Source: Chloracidobacterium sp.
Lineage (GTDB): Bacteria > Acidobacteriota > Blastocatellia > Pyrinomonadales > Pyrinomonadaceae
NCBI GenBank assembly: GCA_016715795.1
Contig: JADJXP010000002.1
Coordinates: forward strand, 868,001-932,000
Direction: 5' to 3'
DNA length: 64,000 nucleotides
Part shown: positions 1-8,476 of the stretch, piece after piece
Position numbering within the stretch: position 1 is the first letter of the stretch
Layout: each line of letters starts with the position of its first letter
Translations under genes and position numbers: made by a program
The notes under the pieces: generated by a model
Databases searched by the model: none
Seen by the model: the letters and a program-made list of their open reading frames with translations, nothing else
Told to the model about the DNA's origin: nothing

Positions 1-298
1 AACGCTTAAGCGCCCGAATGGCGATCGGACGGTCCTGGCCGACAAACAGCCCGTCATCGTTGACTTTTGGAATCTTCCCGCGACGGCAGGCGACCTCGCA
101 CGGTGCTCCGCAGATACGGCCGCACATCGAGGCAAAGGGATTTGGGCCGCGGGCGATCAGGTAGGCTTCATTGAATTTTCCGTCTGCGATCGCTCGAACG
201 TAGCCGCGTGCATCCGTGTGAACAGGGCAGGCGGCCTGACACGAGATCAATCCCTTATGGTAGCCTTCCCCCGGGATGTCGACTTTGAGAATCCGCAT
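1..298 (-). CDS. FAD/Fe-S oxidoreductase, GltD-like N-terminal part (partial)
   Basis: Reading the minus strand from ATG at 298 gives about 99 open residues that run off the window edge. The cysteine pattern ISCQAACPVHTD, then MCGRICGAPCEVACRRG is the N-terminal [4Fe-4S] dicluster module found in glutamate synthase small subunit and related NADPH-dependent oxidoreductases (dihydropyrimidine dehydrogenase N-terminal-like fold). The FAD and NAD(P)H domains would lie outside the window. The exact substrate cannot be told from this part; many acidobacterial members are electron-transfer subunits rather than GltD itself. Family assignment is firm, specific function is not. Confidence 0.8.
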   Translation of the reverse strand, partial: MRILKVDIPGEGYHKGLISCQAACPVHTDARGYVRAIADGKFNEAYLIARGPNPFASMCGRICGAPCEVACRRGKIPKVNDDGLFVGQDRPIAIRALKR

Positions 299-314
299 AT
301 TGACCAATACAAAG

Positions 315-373
315 CGCGAAATCTTTCGCACCTTACACGAAATACCCCGCGATAGGAGCAGTATTTTCGTGTA
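315..373. repeat. Two small hairpins in the 299-519 intergenic region
   Basis: GCGAAA and TTTCGC face each other at 315-328, and TACACGAAATAC (334-345) faces GTATTTTCGTGTA (361-373) with a one-base bulge. The second hairpin carries the CACGAAATA word that recurs in the 9-bp period repeats at 8391 and 28721. The rest of 299-519 shows no gene; it must hold the promoters of the two divergent flanking genes, but I see no convincing -35/-10 pair. Confidence 0.5.
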
Positions 374-519
374 GAACAGCCTGACATTGCTCATTGGTAG
401 CAACTTGTGTGCCCAGAACAAGATCAAGCCCGTTCGGAACACTAATTGTGGCTGCGAAGCAGAAATTGAGGTATCATCTTGGGCGAGTCGATATGCTCAT
501 CGATCGTTGTAGCTAACAA

Positions 520-1383
520 ATGAAAAGCCTTTACCTATTCATGATGATCGTGACGATAGGGTCGCTTGGTAATGCGATCAGCGGGCAGTCGGTGGCTCCC
601 ACGGACTTTCGCGAGGTGGTCGAGCGGCTCTTTGAGAAGGAATACAAACGCGACTTCGAGACTGTTTGCCCGATCACGACCGATTGGGTGGCCACCCGCA
701 TCTTCCGCGAATACGGAGCTGTCTTTGTCGCCAATGGCGGTGTAATGCTACCGCCACGATGCATGTATGAGAGCGAAGAGCAACTCAGTAAACTTCACGC
801 CGACATCGATAAGCAGACCGAGACGATAGACGGCGTTACGATCACTCTTCAGCGGCCGGCGATGGTAGCCCTGCTTCAGGCGAGGAAGGACGCTACAAAA
901 CGTCGCCTTAGGATAAGTCCGCGAGGCGGGCCGACTGCCGCGGCGCGCAATTATTCGACGACGGTCGCTCTCTGGAAGTCGCGTGTCGATCCGGGACTTA
1001 GATACTGGCAGCAGCGAGGCCGGATAGGGCCCGCCGATGCATCTGCCGCGGCGAAGATGCCCGCACGTCAACAGGTCGAACAGATCCTGCTATGGGAACG
1101 GGATGATATATTCTTTAGCACCGACCGGTCCAAATCGATACTGTATTCGGTCGCCGTGCCGGGAGCTTCGCAGCACAACTTTTTGCTGGCGCTCGACGTG
1201 GCTCAGTTTGGCAATGCGGGCGTTCGGCAGATCATGGCCGAGAACGGATGGTTCCAAACCGTCAAAAGCGATCAGCCGCATTTTACATATCTCGGACTGA
1301 AAGAGAGCGAACTTCCGGCCCTTGGGTTGAAGGCGGTTTTTGCTAACGGACAGAAGTTCTGGGTCCCGAACATCGCTGAGTGA
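520..1383 (+). CDS. Secreted VanY-like (M15-type) peptidase-related protein, copy 1
   Basis: 287 residues with an N-terminal signal peptide (hydrophobic residues 4-22, cleavage near SGQS). The C-terminal third has the layout of the D-Ala-D-Ala carboxypeptidase VanY/M15B fold: PGASQHNFLLALDV (the SxH and AxD zinc ligands) followed by SDQPHFTYLG (second His). The usual glutamate of the ExxH motif is Asp here and the glycine of SxHxxG is Leu, so activity may be altered. The protein at 2402-3298 is a clear paralogue with the same C-terminal block. Likely a periplasmic cell-wall enzyme or binding protein; the fold call is from motif order only. Start chosen as the only ATG giving a signal peptide. 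Confidence 0.65.
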   Translation: MKSLYLFMMIVTIGSLGNAISGQSVAPTDFREVVERLFEKEYKRDFETVCPITTDWVATRIFREYGAVFVANGGVMLPPRCMYESEEQLSKLHADIDKQTETIDGVTITLQRPAMVALLQARKDATKRRLRISPRGGPTAAARNYSTTVALWKSRVDPGLRYWQQRGRIGPADASAAAKMPARQQVEQILLWERDDIFFSTDRSKSILYSVAVPGASQHNFLLALDVAQFGNAGVRQIMAENGWFQTVKSDQPHFTYLGLKESELPALGLKAVFANGQKFWVPNIAE

Positions 1384-1390
1384 GGTAGTC

Positions 1391-2389
1391 ATGATATGTC
1401 ATCACTGTAATACTCAGAATGCAGATGACTATGACTTTTGCGTAAGCTGTGGACAACCGATAAACGCGACCGTACAGCGTCGGGCGAACCTCTTCCAGCC
1501 GCCGGGCGTGGCCCAGATGGCTGACAAGAAACGGACGGTGCTGCCGTGGGTGCTGGCGGGGCTTGTCGCCGTACTGTTGGTCGTAGTTTTCGGCGGCGTC
1601 TTCGCCGTCTATCAATGGACGCCGAGCGAGGTGCTTCCGACACATTTCGGGATGTTCGTGCAAAATGACGCCAAGGACCGTGTCGATGAGATACGTAGAC
1701 AGGATTTTGCAAACGCAATCGAAGGCAAGGCCGCTTTGCTTAAGGACGAGGCCCTTCCTACCGTGGTATCGCATCCTAGTCTTATCCTGAATGCGGACAG
1801 CAGCATCAATATCAATGATCTGCGGCTCGTTCCACTCGAGGCGATCAAGGACGACGGCAGCATGCAGCAGATCGACCTTCAGGCGGCGCCGGTCGAAGGA
1901 AAGCCTGAGATGAAACGCCTTCGTGTGCCAGACGGTCTCGCCAACGGCAAATATGCATTGGCGATCTTTGATAGCTACATCAACGAGGGCAAGCAGCGCT
2001 TCTGGCCGTTTCAGGTTCGGGACTCCGCAAAAAGCGATAACGGAAGCGCTCTGAAAGCCGCATCGGTCCCACTGAAACCAAAGGCCCAGGCGACCAATAC
2101 ACCGGCGACCCCAACGACATCCGTATCCACCCGGACGGCCCCGGTCCAGCCGGCGGTGCCACCGCCAATGCCGACAACGGGCATGAGAACGATCTCCGCT
2201 AACTATGTCAGGGTCCGTGTCGGGCCGAGTTCGAATGCGGCATTTCATCCGACATTTCGATTCAATCGCGGCGCGCGCGTGAATGTCGTTGGCTACACTG
2301 GCTATGAATGTCCCAAGAGCGGGAAGGGCTGCGGGCCATGGGCCGAGATCGAAGGTGGCTACTACGTCCACTCGTCATTGCTTCGGTAA
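1391..2389 (+). CDS. Zinc-ribbon, single-TM protein with C-terminal SH3-like domain
   Basis: 332 residues if ATG at 1391 is used; this start places the zinc-ribbon motif CHHCNTQNADDYDFCVSCG at the very N-terminus, as is usual for such proteins, and has a GAGGT ribosome site just upstream. A transmembrane helix follows (LPWVLAGLVAVLLVVVFGG), then an extracytoplasmic domain, a Thr/Pro linker, and a C-terminal bacterial SH3-like segment (ANYVRVRVGPSSNA). SH3_3 domains commonly bind cell wall. It lies 7 bp after one VanY-like gene and 12 bp before its paralogue, so the three probably form an operon acting on peptidoglycan. No exact function is recognised. Confidence 0.7.
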   Translation: MICHHCNTQNADDYDFCVSCGQPINATVQRRANLFQPPGVAQMADKKRTVLPWVLAGLVAVLLVVVFGGVFAVYQWTPSEVLPTHFGMFVQNDAKDRVDEIRRQDFANAIEGKAALLKDEALPTVVSHPSLILNADSSININDLRLVPLEAIKDDGSMQQIDLQAAPVEGKPEMKRLRVPDGLANGKYALAIFDSYINEGKQRFWPFQVRDSAKSDNGSALKAASVPLKPKAQATNTPATPTTSVSTRTAPVQPAVPPPMPTTGMRTISANYVRVRVGPSSNAAFHPTFRFNRGARVNVVGYTGYECPKSGKGCGPWAEIEGGYYVHSSLLR

Positions 2390-2401
2390 AGGAGTTTTGA
2401 G

Positions 2402-3298
2402 ATGCACAGATCGATCATCGCTCTTATTACGCTGGCATTCGCCGTTGGTGCTTGCCAATGCGGATCGGAAACGAACGATAACAAGACCTGGACAAATATC
2501 CCCAAAGCGTCAAATTCGGGAAAGAATTCGGCTATCGAGCCCGACAAGAATATTATGAACGGTGGTTTTACTGCGAATCTGCCGGCAGGCTTTGAACCGC
2601 CGACTGATGAAGTCGGCAAGCGGATGCTGAAGGAATACGGCGCACTATACGTCGCCCGCGGTGGTGCTGTCGCGCCGAAGACGGCCGCTTTTCGCGATGG
2701 GGCTGCCGTGACGGCCTTCCAATCCTCCGCCAAAGGAACCAGTGGCAGCATTGGCGGCACGACCCTCGAATTGCAGGAGCCTGCGATGACGCATCTCAAG
2801 GATGCCATCGCTGAGGCCGAAAAGTCTGGCGCGTCCATCACGCCTCGCGGGACGGACTCGGCAAAACGCAGCTATGAGGATACCGTGACGCTCTGGGCGA
2901 GCCGCGTGAATCCGGGGCTGACGCATTGGGTCGGCAAGGGGCGCATCACTCAAGCCGATGCGGATCGGATCAAGGGCATGTCACCATTTGAACAGGTGAG
3001 TGAGATATTCAAGCTCGAAGAACAGGGGATCTACTTTGCCAAGACGCTCGATAAATCTATCATCTACTCCGTCGCACCGCCCGGCACGTCGCAGCACCTG
3101 TCTATGCTGGCTCTCGATGTCAATGAGCACGAGAACGCCAAGGTCAGACAGATACTGGCGAAACACGGCTGGTATCAGACTGTCGTGAGCGACCTGCCGC
3201 ACTTCACGTTTCTGGGCGTGCCTGAGAGCGATCTGCCAAGACTGGGATTGAAGAAACGGACTGACGGCGGTAGAATTTATTGGGTTCCCGATATTTAG
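2402..3298 (+). CDS. VanY-like (M15-type) lipoprotein, copy 2
   Basis: 298 residues. The start is supported by AAAGGAG 7 bases upstream, overlapping the stop of the preceding gene. The N-terminus is a lipoprotein signal with lipobox AVGAC. The C-terminal block PGTSQHLSMLALDV and SDLPHFTFLG matches the first paralogue at 520 and keeps the candidate zinc ligands (His, Asp, His), again with Asp in place of the usual Glu. The middle of the two proteins is also alignable (ITPRGTDSAKRSYEDTVTLWASRVNPGL here, with a matching segment in copy 1). Probably a membrane-anchored partner or duplicate cell-wall hydrolase. Confidence 0.65.
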   Translation: MHRSIIALITLAFAVGACQCGSETNDNKTWTNIPKASNSGKNSAIEPDKNIMNGGFTANLPAGFEPPTDEVGKRMLKEYGALYVARGGAVAPKTAAFRDGAAVTAFQSSAKGTSGSIGGTTLELQEPAMTHLKDAIAEAEKSGASITPRGTDSAKRSYEDTVTLWASRVNPGLTHWVGKGRITQADADRIKGMSPFEQVSEIFKLEEQGIYFAKTLDKSIIYSVAPPGTSQHLSMLALDVNEHENAKVRQILAKHGWYQTVVSDLPHFTFLGVPESDLPRLGLKKRTDGGRIYWVPDI

Positions 3299-3310
3299 AA
3301 TCTTTCTTAT

Positions 3311-3342
3311 CAGTTGCCTCCGACTCTAGCTGGAGGCAACTG
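3311..3342. terminator. Bidirectional terminator hairpin between convergent genes
   Basis: Perfect 11-bp stem CAGTTGCCTCC / GGAGGCAACTG around a 10-nt loop. It lies between the end of the VanY-like lipoprotein gene and the end of glnA, the expected place for a shared terminator. T tracts are weak on both sides. Confidence 0.7.
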
Positions 3343-3358
3343 ACCTAAGACCTAATTT

Positions 3359-4774
3359 CTACACATCATAATACATCGAGAACTCAAGCGGATGCGGCCG
3401 CAATCTCAACGGCGTGATCTCGTTCTCGCGTTTGTATCTGATCCAGCGTTCGATAAGCTGTGGCGTAAAGACATCGCCCTTGAGCAGGAAGTCGTGGTCG
3501 TTCTCGAGTGCCTTGAGCGATTCGTCGAGGCTGCCTGGCAGCGAGGGGACGTTTGCCAATTCCTCGGGAGGCAGATCGTAGATGTCCTTGTCGAGCGGTT
3601 CGCCCGGATCGATGCGGTTCTGGACGCCGTCGAGGCCGGCCATCAGCAGCGCCGCAAACGTCAGATACGGATTGCACGACGGATCGGGCGGACGAAACTC
3701 AAGACGCTTTGCCTTTGGCGATTGCGAGAACATCGGTATCCTCACCGCCGCAGAGCGGTTTCGCGCCGAGTATGCCAGATTCACGGGCGCCTCAAAGCCC
3801 GGAACGAGCCTCTTGTATGAGTTGGTCGTTGGTGCGGCAAATCCTACTATCGCCGGAGCATGCTTCAAAAGCCCGCCGATGTAGAATTTTGCCATCTCCG
3901 ACAGCCCCGCATACTGATCGCCGCCAAACAGCGGGTCGCCGTCCTTCCACAACGACTGGTGAACGTGCATACCCGAGCCGTTATCGCCGAAGAGCGGTTT
4001 CGGCATAAATGTCGCCGTCTTATCGTAGGCGTGGGCCGTATTCTTTACGACATACTTAAAGAGCATCAGATTATCGGCCGTATGGAGCAGATTCGAGAAT
4101 CTGAAATCGATCTCGCATTGTCCGGCGGTCGCAACCTCATGGTGATGGCATTCGACGCTGATGCCAACCTCGAGGAGCGTTGACGAGATCGTGTTGCGGA
4201 TGTCGATAAGCGAATCCATCGGGGCGACCGGTACGTAGCCCTCTTTAGGGCGGATATGGTAGCCGGTGTTCGGAACATCTCCGCCACGTGCGGAGTTCCA
4301 GTGGCCCTCTTCGCTGTCAATAAAGTAGCCGGCCGAGTTTTGCTCATTGTGGAATTGAGCCTGGTCAAAAATAAAGAACTCGGCTTCGGGGCCAAAATAC
4401 GCGGTGTCGGCAAGGCCGGTAAAGTTCAGATAGCTCTCGGCGCGGCTTGCGACCGAACGTGGATCGAGCCAGTAGCCCTCTTTAGTTATCGGATCGACGG
4501 CATTTGCGATCAGGCAGAGCGTGGTGTCGTCGGTGAATGGGTCGATCCAGAACCGCGACGGATCCGGCACGAGCAGCATGTCCGATTCGTGAATTGCCGC
4601 CCACCCGCGAAGGCTAGAGGCGTCAAACCCGAACCCGTCCTCAAAGCTGTCTTCCGTCAACTGATCGATCGGGAAGGTCAGGTGGTGCCACGCGCCGGGC
4701 AGATCCGTAAAGCGCACAGAGACAAATCTCGCTTCTTGGTCAGAAGCGAAAGTCAAGACATTTTTGGCGTTCAT
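3359..4774 (-). CDS. glnA: Glutamine synthetase type I
   Basis: 471 residues from ATG 4774, chosen over an upstream in-frame ATG because AGGAGAG stands directly before it. The enzyme makes glutamine from glutamate, ammonia and ATP in the cytoplasm. Conserved blocks are present in order: HHHEVATAGQCEIDFRFS, GSGMHVHQSLW, the glutamate loop VPGFEAPVNLAYSARNRSAAVRIP and LEFRPPDPSCNPYL. The segment DIYDLPPEE matches the adenylylation-site tyrosine region of the GSI-beta class, so control by an adenylyltransferase is possible. Length is typical of the family. It is monocistronic here. Confidence 0.97.
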   Translation of the reverse strand: MNAKNVLTFASDQEARFVSVRFTDLPGAWHHLTFPIDQLTEDSFEDGFGFDASSLRGWAAIHESDMLLVPDPSRFWIDPFTDDTTLCLIANAVDPITKEGYWLDPRSVASRAESYLNFTGLADTAYFGPEAEFFIFDQAQFHNEQNSAGYFIDSEEGHWNSARGGDVPNTGYHIRPKEGYVPVAPMDSLIDIRNTISSTLLEVGISVECHHHEVATAGQCEIDFRFSNLLHTADNLMLFKYVVKNTAHAYDKTATFMPKPLFGDNGSGMHVHQSLWKDGDPLFGGDQYAGLSEMAKFYIGGLLKHAPAIVGFAAPTTNSYKRLVPGFEAPVNLAYSARNRSAAVRIPMFSQSPKAKRLEFRPPDPSCNPYLTFAALLMAGLDGVQNRIDPGEPLDKDIYDLPPEELANVPSLPGSLDESLKALENDHDFLLKGDVFTPQLIERWIRYKRENEITPLRLRPHPLEFSMYYDV

Positions 4775-4955
4775 GTTCTCTCCTGGGTTAAGGGACAAGT
4801 TTTGAGCGTGAAAACCGCATAGCGGGGAAAATCAAAAAAGAGATATTACATCAGCACCGGCAAAGTTCAAAACGCGGGGAAGAAGATTTACGACGGGTTG
4901 CTCGTAGTATGCCTCTTCACGTAACATTTTTTCGATGGACCATAGGTTTTGTTTA

Positions 4956-5450
4956 ATGAAAATGCTTTTTGTCACGGCCATCTGTGTCGGTTCGCTCGGC
5001 TGCGGCCCGGCGTCCGATACACCGACGAAACCGTCGCCGAACGCCAATGCCGCTCAGGCTGCGTCGCCGACACCGAGCCTTGCGCCGAATACGGAAAGGC
5101 TCGCCAACAGTGGTAATGAGAACGCTAAGTTAGCCGTGAACCGACGGCAGGGAGTCGAGAATCCGGGGACCTCAGGGCCGAAGCCTACGCCGCAGTTTCG
5201 CCCGTCAGGCGAGAACTCTGAAACCGCTGTGACGATGGACAAGGAGGGCCATTTTGTCGAAGTGCGTGTCTTTAAGGACCATCCGCAGTTCGATCGGATC
5301 GAGGCCGTTTGGATCGGCCTGCCCCTGAAAGAGCTCAGATTCAGGCTCCGCAATGGCAAGACGATCACGGCGCGCACGGAGAAGCTCACCAACCTGCAAT
5401 CTGCGACCACTGCACAATTGCTTGCGATCGCAGGTTTGTCTGCACAATAA
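4956..5450 (+). CDS. Small hypothetical lipoprotein
   Basis: 165 residues. ATG 4956 gives a compact lipoprotein signal (KMLFVTAICVGSLGC) with lipobox LGC. A Thr/Pro/Ala/Ser-rich linker follows, then a small folded C-terminal domain (about residues 90-160). That domain has no motif I recognise. It is divergent from glnA and precedes a zinc-ribbon gene. An in-frame ATG at 4935 exists but would push the signal inwards. Confidence 0.55.
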   Translation: MKMLFVTAICVGSLGCGPASDTPTKPSPNANAAQAASPTPSLAPNTERLANSGNENAKLAVNRRQGVENPGTSGPKPTPQFRPSGENSETAVTMDKEGHFVEVRVFKDHPQFDRIEAVWIGLPLKELRFRLRNGKTITARTEKLTNLQSATTAQLLAIAGLSAQ

Positions 5451-5491
5451 CAGGCACGAATCACAGCCGATAATGTATAATCTCAGTTTTT

Positions 5492-5779
5492 ATGGATAAG
5501 TATTCGATAGTCTGCCCCTGCTGCGAAGCGACCTTGACGGTCGATGCAAACACGGGGGCGCTGCTCGCACACGAGGAGAAGAAGAAGGTCCTGGGATCGT
5601 TCGAAGACCTGAAAGGCAACCTCGACAAGCAGAAAGAACATCGCGAGCAGATATTCGCTCAGGAAATGTCGTCAATGAAGGATCGCGAACGGCTGCTCGA
5701 AGAAAAATTCAAGGAAGCCCTAAAACGCGCAGAAGGCGACACGACGACACCGTTCAGAAATCCTCTTGACCTCGACTAG
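5492..5779 (+). CDS. Small zinc-finger/coiled-coil protein
   Basis: 95 residues. The N-terminus has a CPCC knuckle (IVCPCCEATLTVD) like half of a zinc ribbon; the rest is highly charged and predicted helical (EEKKKVLGSF to LEEKFKEALKRAE), probably coiled coil. It ends 6 bp before pyrF and is likely co-transcribed with it. A TATAAT-like hexamer lies about 20 bases upstream of the start. Function unknown. Confidence 0.6.
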   Translation: MDKYSIVCPCCEATLTVDANTGALLAHEEKKKVLGSFEDLKGNLDKQKEHREQIFAQEMSSMKDRERLLEEKFKEALKRAEGDTTTPFRNPLDLD

Positions 5780-5785
5780 ACGAAC

Positions 5786-6538
5786 ATGCCCGCCAGTATG
5801 GCCTTGCCAGTCATTGATCCAAAAATGCGCGTAATAGTCGCCCTCGATGTGGATTCGGCCCACGAGGCGCGCCGCATCGTTGCGGAGTTGGCAGGCCATG
5901 TTGGCGCTTTCAAGGTCGGGCTGCAGTTGTTCACCGTCGCGGGCCCCGAATTTGTTAGGGAACTTACGGCAGACGGTCATCGCGTTTTTCTCGACTTAAA
6001 ATTTCACGATATCCCAAATACTGTTGTAAATGCAGCCGTCGAGGCCGCCAAACTCGACGTTTGGATGCTGAATGTTCACGCATCCGGCGGTGGCGAGATG
6101 ATGCGCGAAACGGTACGGCGTGTTGAGGCACATTGTTCGTCGACACGTTCGACTAGGCCGCTGATCATCGCCGTAACAGTGTTGACCAGTAGCGACGACG
6201 ATACTCTCGGCGAGATCGGTATCGAAACGGATGCCGAGACACAGGTCGTTCGCCTGGCCCGGCTTGCTGCGGATTGCGGCCTCGATGGGGTTGTCGCCTC
6301 GGCGCAGGAAGCCGTGGCGATCAGGAAGGCCGTTGGCCGCGACGGTTTTATCATCGTTACGCCCGGCGTCAGGCCCGCTTTTGCAACAAGGGACGACCAG
6401 CGGCGTGTAACCAGCGTCAGAGAGGCGTTCGATAACGGCGCAGATCTTCTCGTCATCGGCCGTCCGATAATTCGCGCTGTGAGCATGGCCGACGCGGTCA
6501 GTGAGATATTGCACGAGGCGGCAAAAGCCGATCAATGA
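5786..6538 (+). CDS. pyrF: Orotidine 5'-phosphate decarboxylase
   Basis: 250 residues; last step of UMP synthesis, decarboxylating OMP. The catalytic Asp-Lys-Asp array is visible as DLKFHDIPNTV (D70, K72, D75), with the phosphate-binding C-terminal parts ITPGVRP and VIGRPI. Internal ATGs at 5798 and 5825 are alternative starts; the latter begins right at the first beta strand (MRVIVALDV), so the true protein may be about 237 residues. Stop overlaps the next start (ATGA). Confidence 0.95.
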   Translation: MPASMALPVIDPKMRVIVALDVDSAHEARRIVAELAGHVGAFKVGLQLFTVAGPEFVRELTADGHRVFLDLKFHDIPNTVVNAAVEAAKLDVWMLNVHASGGGEMMRETVRRVEAHCSSTRSTRPLIIAVTVLTSSDDDTLGEIGIETDAETQVVRLARLAADCGLDGVVASAQEAVAIRKAVGRDGFIIVTPGVRPAFATRDDQRRVTSVREAFDNGADLLVIGRPIIRAVSMADAVSEILHEAAKADQ

Positions 6539-8049
6539 CCATTTACAAGAAACTTCCATTCGGCTTCGTCCTGCGCATCGCGGTCGCGTTTGCCTTCCTT
6601 GCGGCATTCGTGTGTGCTCAGGACAGCGAGACAATAGCCAACGACACGGGTCCGGCCCCCACACGATTTCGCATCGGTGAGAAGCTCTCTTATAACCTCT
6701 CATTCGGACGTTTTCTTAATGCCGGATACGCTGATATCGCAGTCCTTTCAAGAGGCAAATTGAGAAATGTCGATGTTATTGAGGTCCGCTCGCGCGTCAA
6801 GACATTTGATGTCGTCAGCGCGGCGTTTTGTAATATCGATGAGACGCGGACGGCCTATCTGCAGCCGGGAACCGGCATCCCGGTTTATATCCGAAAGGTA
6901 TCAAGCACCGGTGCCCTTCCGGTAGAAACGAACGCTGACTTCTTCAAGGTGCCGACGACGAGCCTCGATCTGCTCTCGCTAATCTATAAGGTCCGCGAGA
7001 GTGGGGGCACGGGCAGTTTTGCCGTTACTGAGAATGAGCAACTCTACAGCCTCACCCTCACGGCCGCGGGCACTGAACAGGTGAAGACCGAGATTGGCGA
7101 CATTGAGGCCAACGTGTCGGCCGTGCAGGGCGAGGCCCTCGCTGCCCTCGGCATAAAGGACATGCGGATCGGATTTACGGCCGACGAGCATCGCGTCCCG
7201 GTTTTCCTTCGCTTCAGGACACCCAAAGGGCCCTTTCGAGCGGTCATTGCGTCGATAACGCTGCCCGAGGTGCCAACCAAACCTACACCCACACCGACCC
7301 CAACACCCGCACCAACGCCCGCTGTCAAACCGTCGCCAACGCCCGATACGTATGTCGATAACGCCCCGCTGTTACCTGAGTTGGGCTTTCAGGTTGGTGA
7401 ACTTCTCGAATATCGCGTCGCCACTGACCGACGCCCGGCCGGCACCATGACATTGAATGCCAAAGAACGTAAGCGGATCAACAACGTCGATACCCTGGTC
7501 CTTAGGGCCAGCGTCACGGGTTCGGCTACGGGTGCGGATGCCCTCCGTCCCGGCGATTATTTCGAAGCTCAGGTCGATCCCGATACACTCGCCCCGCGAT
7601 ACTCGTCCGCGAAGTTTGTCTCTCCATTTCCCTCGTTGAATCAAACACTGACGTTTGACCCCAATAGCGGCGAGATCGGCACGGGCGGAAAGCAAACGAT
7701 CGACGCACCCGTCGGGACCCACACGGTCCTGACGCTGATCTACGCAATGCGTTCGTTCAATCTAAAGCCGAGTAAAGATCCGGGCAATCCGGTCAACGAT
7801 ACCCGCGTGGCGGTGTTCTGGGGCGACAGGCCGCTTGTCTTCACCTTGCGGCCATCGACGCTCGAGGTGATCGACATCGGCGGTGAGAAGGTCAGTGCTC
7901 AATTGATCTCGATCACGACGGGCGAAGGGATTCTTGACAAACTCGACCTAAAAGTATGGCTTGGAGCCGAGGACCGCGTCCCGCTGCGCTTTTCCGCCGG
8001 GGCATATACGGCGGAGCTTGTCTCTCGCTCGACGAGTCTTCGAAAATAG
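6535..8049 (+). CDS. Secreted protein with two DUF3108-like domains
   Basis: 504 residues with an N-terminal signal peptide (LRIAVAFAFLAAFVCA). Two similar halves, about residues 40-235 and 285-495, each start with a phrase of the type 'G(E/Q)xLxYxxxxxR...AG' and contain 'DAPVGTHTVLTLIYAMR' or 'KVPTTSLDLLSLIYKVR'. This resembles the DUF3108 family of periplasmic beta-rich proteins of unknown role. A Pro-Thr linker (about 250-275) joins them. Translationally coupled to pyrF by a 4-bp overlap. No catalytic residues recognised. Confidence 0.65.
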   Translation: MTIYKKLPFGFVLRIAVAFAFLAAFVCAQDSETIANDTGPAPTRFRIGEKLSYNLSFGRFLNAGYADIAVLSRGKLRNVDVIEVRSRVKTFDVVSAAFCNIDETRTAYLQPGTGIPVYIRKVSSTGALPVETNADFFKVPTTSLDLLSLIYKVRESGGTGSFAVTENEQLYSLTLTAAGTEQVKTEIGDIEANVSAVQGEALAALGIKDMRIGFTADEHRVPVFLRFRTPKGPFRAVIASITLPEVPTKPTPTPTPTPAPTPAVKPSPTPDTYVDNAPLLPELGFQVGELLEYRVATDRRPAGTMTLNAKERKRINNVDTLVLRASVTGSATGADALRPGDYFEAQVDPDTLAPRYSSAKFVSPFPSLNQTLTFDPNSGEIGTGGKQTIDAPVGTHTVLTLIYAMRSFNLKPSKDPGNPVNDTRVAVFWGDRPLVFTLRPSTLEVIDIGGEKVSAQLISITTGEGILDKLDLKVWLGAEDRVPLRFSAGAYTAELVSRSTSLRK

Positions 8050-8104
8050 AGCCTGACCTGCCAAGACAGTTCTCAAGACGGGGTGTGAGCTTGCCCCAAT
8101 AGTT

Positions 8105-8123
8105 GAAAGTGATTTTCATTTAC
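8105..8123. promoter_or_regulatory. Candidate Fur box upstream of feoA
   Basis: GAAAGTGATTTTCATTTAC matches the classical 19-bp Fur consensus at 13 of 19 positions by eye. It lies 32 bp before the feoA start and ahead of a strong GAGGAGG ribosome site (about 8138-8146), where an iron-responsive repressor would be expected. Confidence 0.55.
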
Positions 8124-8155
8124 TATATTATTAGGTTGAGGAGGAGTCCCTTGCG

Positions 8156-8383
8156 ATGGTCAAAACGACACTGACAGACGTAGTGCCGGGGCGAAGTGTA
8201 AGAGTTACCGCCGTGAGCGGCAGCGGCCGTATCACGCAAAGATTGCTCGAAATGGGTATCATTCCGGGCGTCTCGCTAAAGGTCGTCAAATCCGCACCCT
8301 TCGGCGACCCGATCGAGGTCCGCCTGCGAGGCTACAGCCTCGCCATGCGCCGCAGCGAGGCCGCCGCCGTCGAAGTTGCATAA
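8156..8383 (+). CDS. feoA: Ferrous iron transport protein A
   Basis: 75 residues, one SH3-like FeoA domain. The hallmark pattern is visible: GRSVRVTAVSGSGRITQRLLEMGIIPG near the N-terminus and GDPIEVRLRGYSLAMRRSEAAAVEV at the end. FeoA is a cytosolic partner that stimulates FeoB. It sits directly upstream of feoB, separated by a 9-bp-period palindromic repeat. Confidence 0.95.
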   Translation: MVKTTLTDVVPGRSVRVTAVSGSGRITQRLLEMGIIPGVSLKVVKSAPFGDPIEVRLRGYSLAMRRSEAAAVEVA

Positions 8384-8390
8384 AAACAGG

Positions 8391-8465
8391 TGCCCACGAA
8401 ATACACGAAATACACAAAAAAGAAAATAGCTTCTTGTTTTTGTGTGTTTTGTGTTTTTCGTGGGC
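8391..8465. repeat. Palindromic array of 9-bp units between feoA and feoB
   Basis: The left arm has the unit CACGAAATA at 8395-8403, again at 8404-8412, then a degenerate CACAAAAAA. The right arm is an imperfect inverted copy ending CGTGGGCA at 8465. The same arms with a different interior occur at 28721-28802. Folded as RNA it would form a long hairpin, and may act as a weak attenuator between feoA and feoB. Confidence 0.85.
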
Positions 8466-8476
8466 AATTTTCTTAA

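Noticed and set aside
1343..2371. Minus-strand frame opposite the zinc-ribbon/SH3 gene
   Set aside because: No motifs and it overlaps a gene with visible zinc and TM segments.
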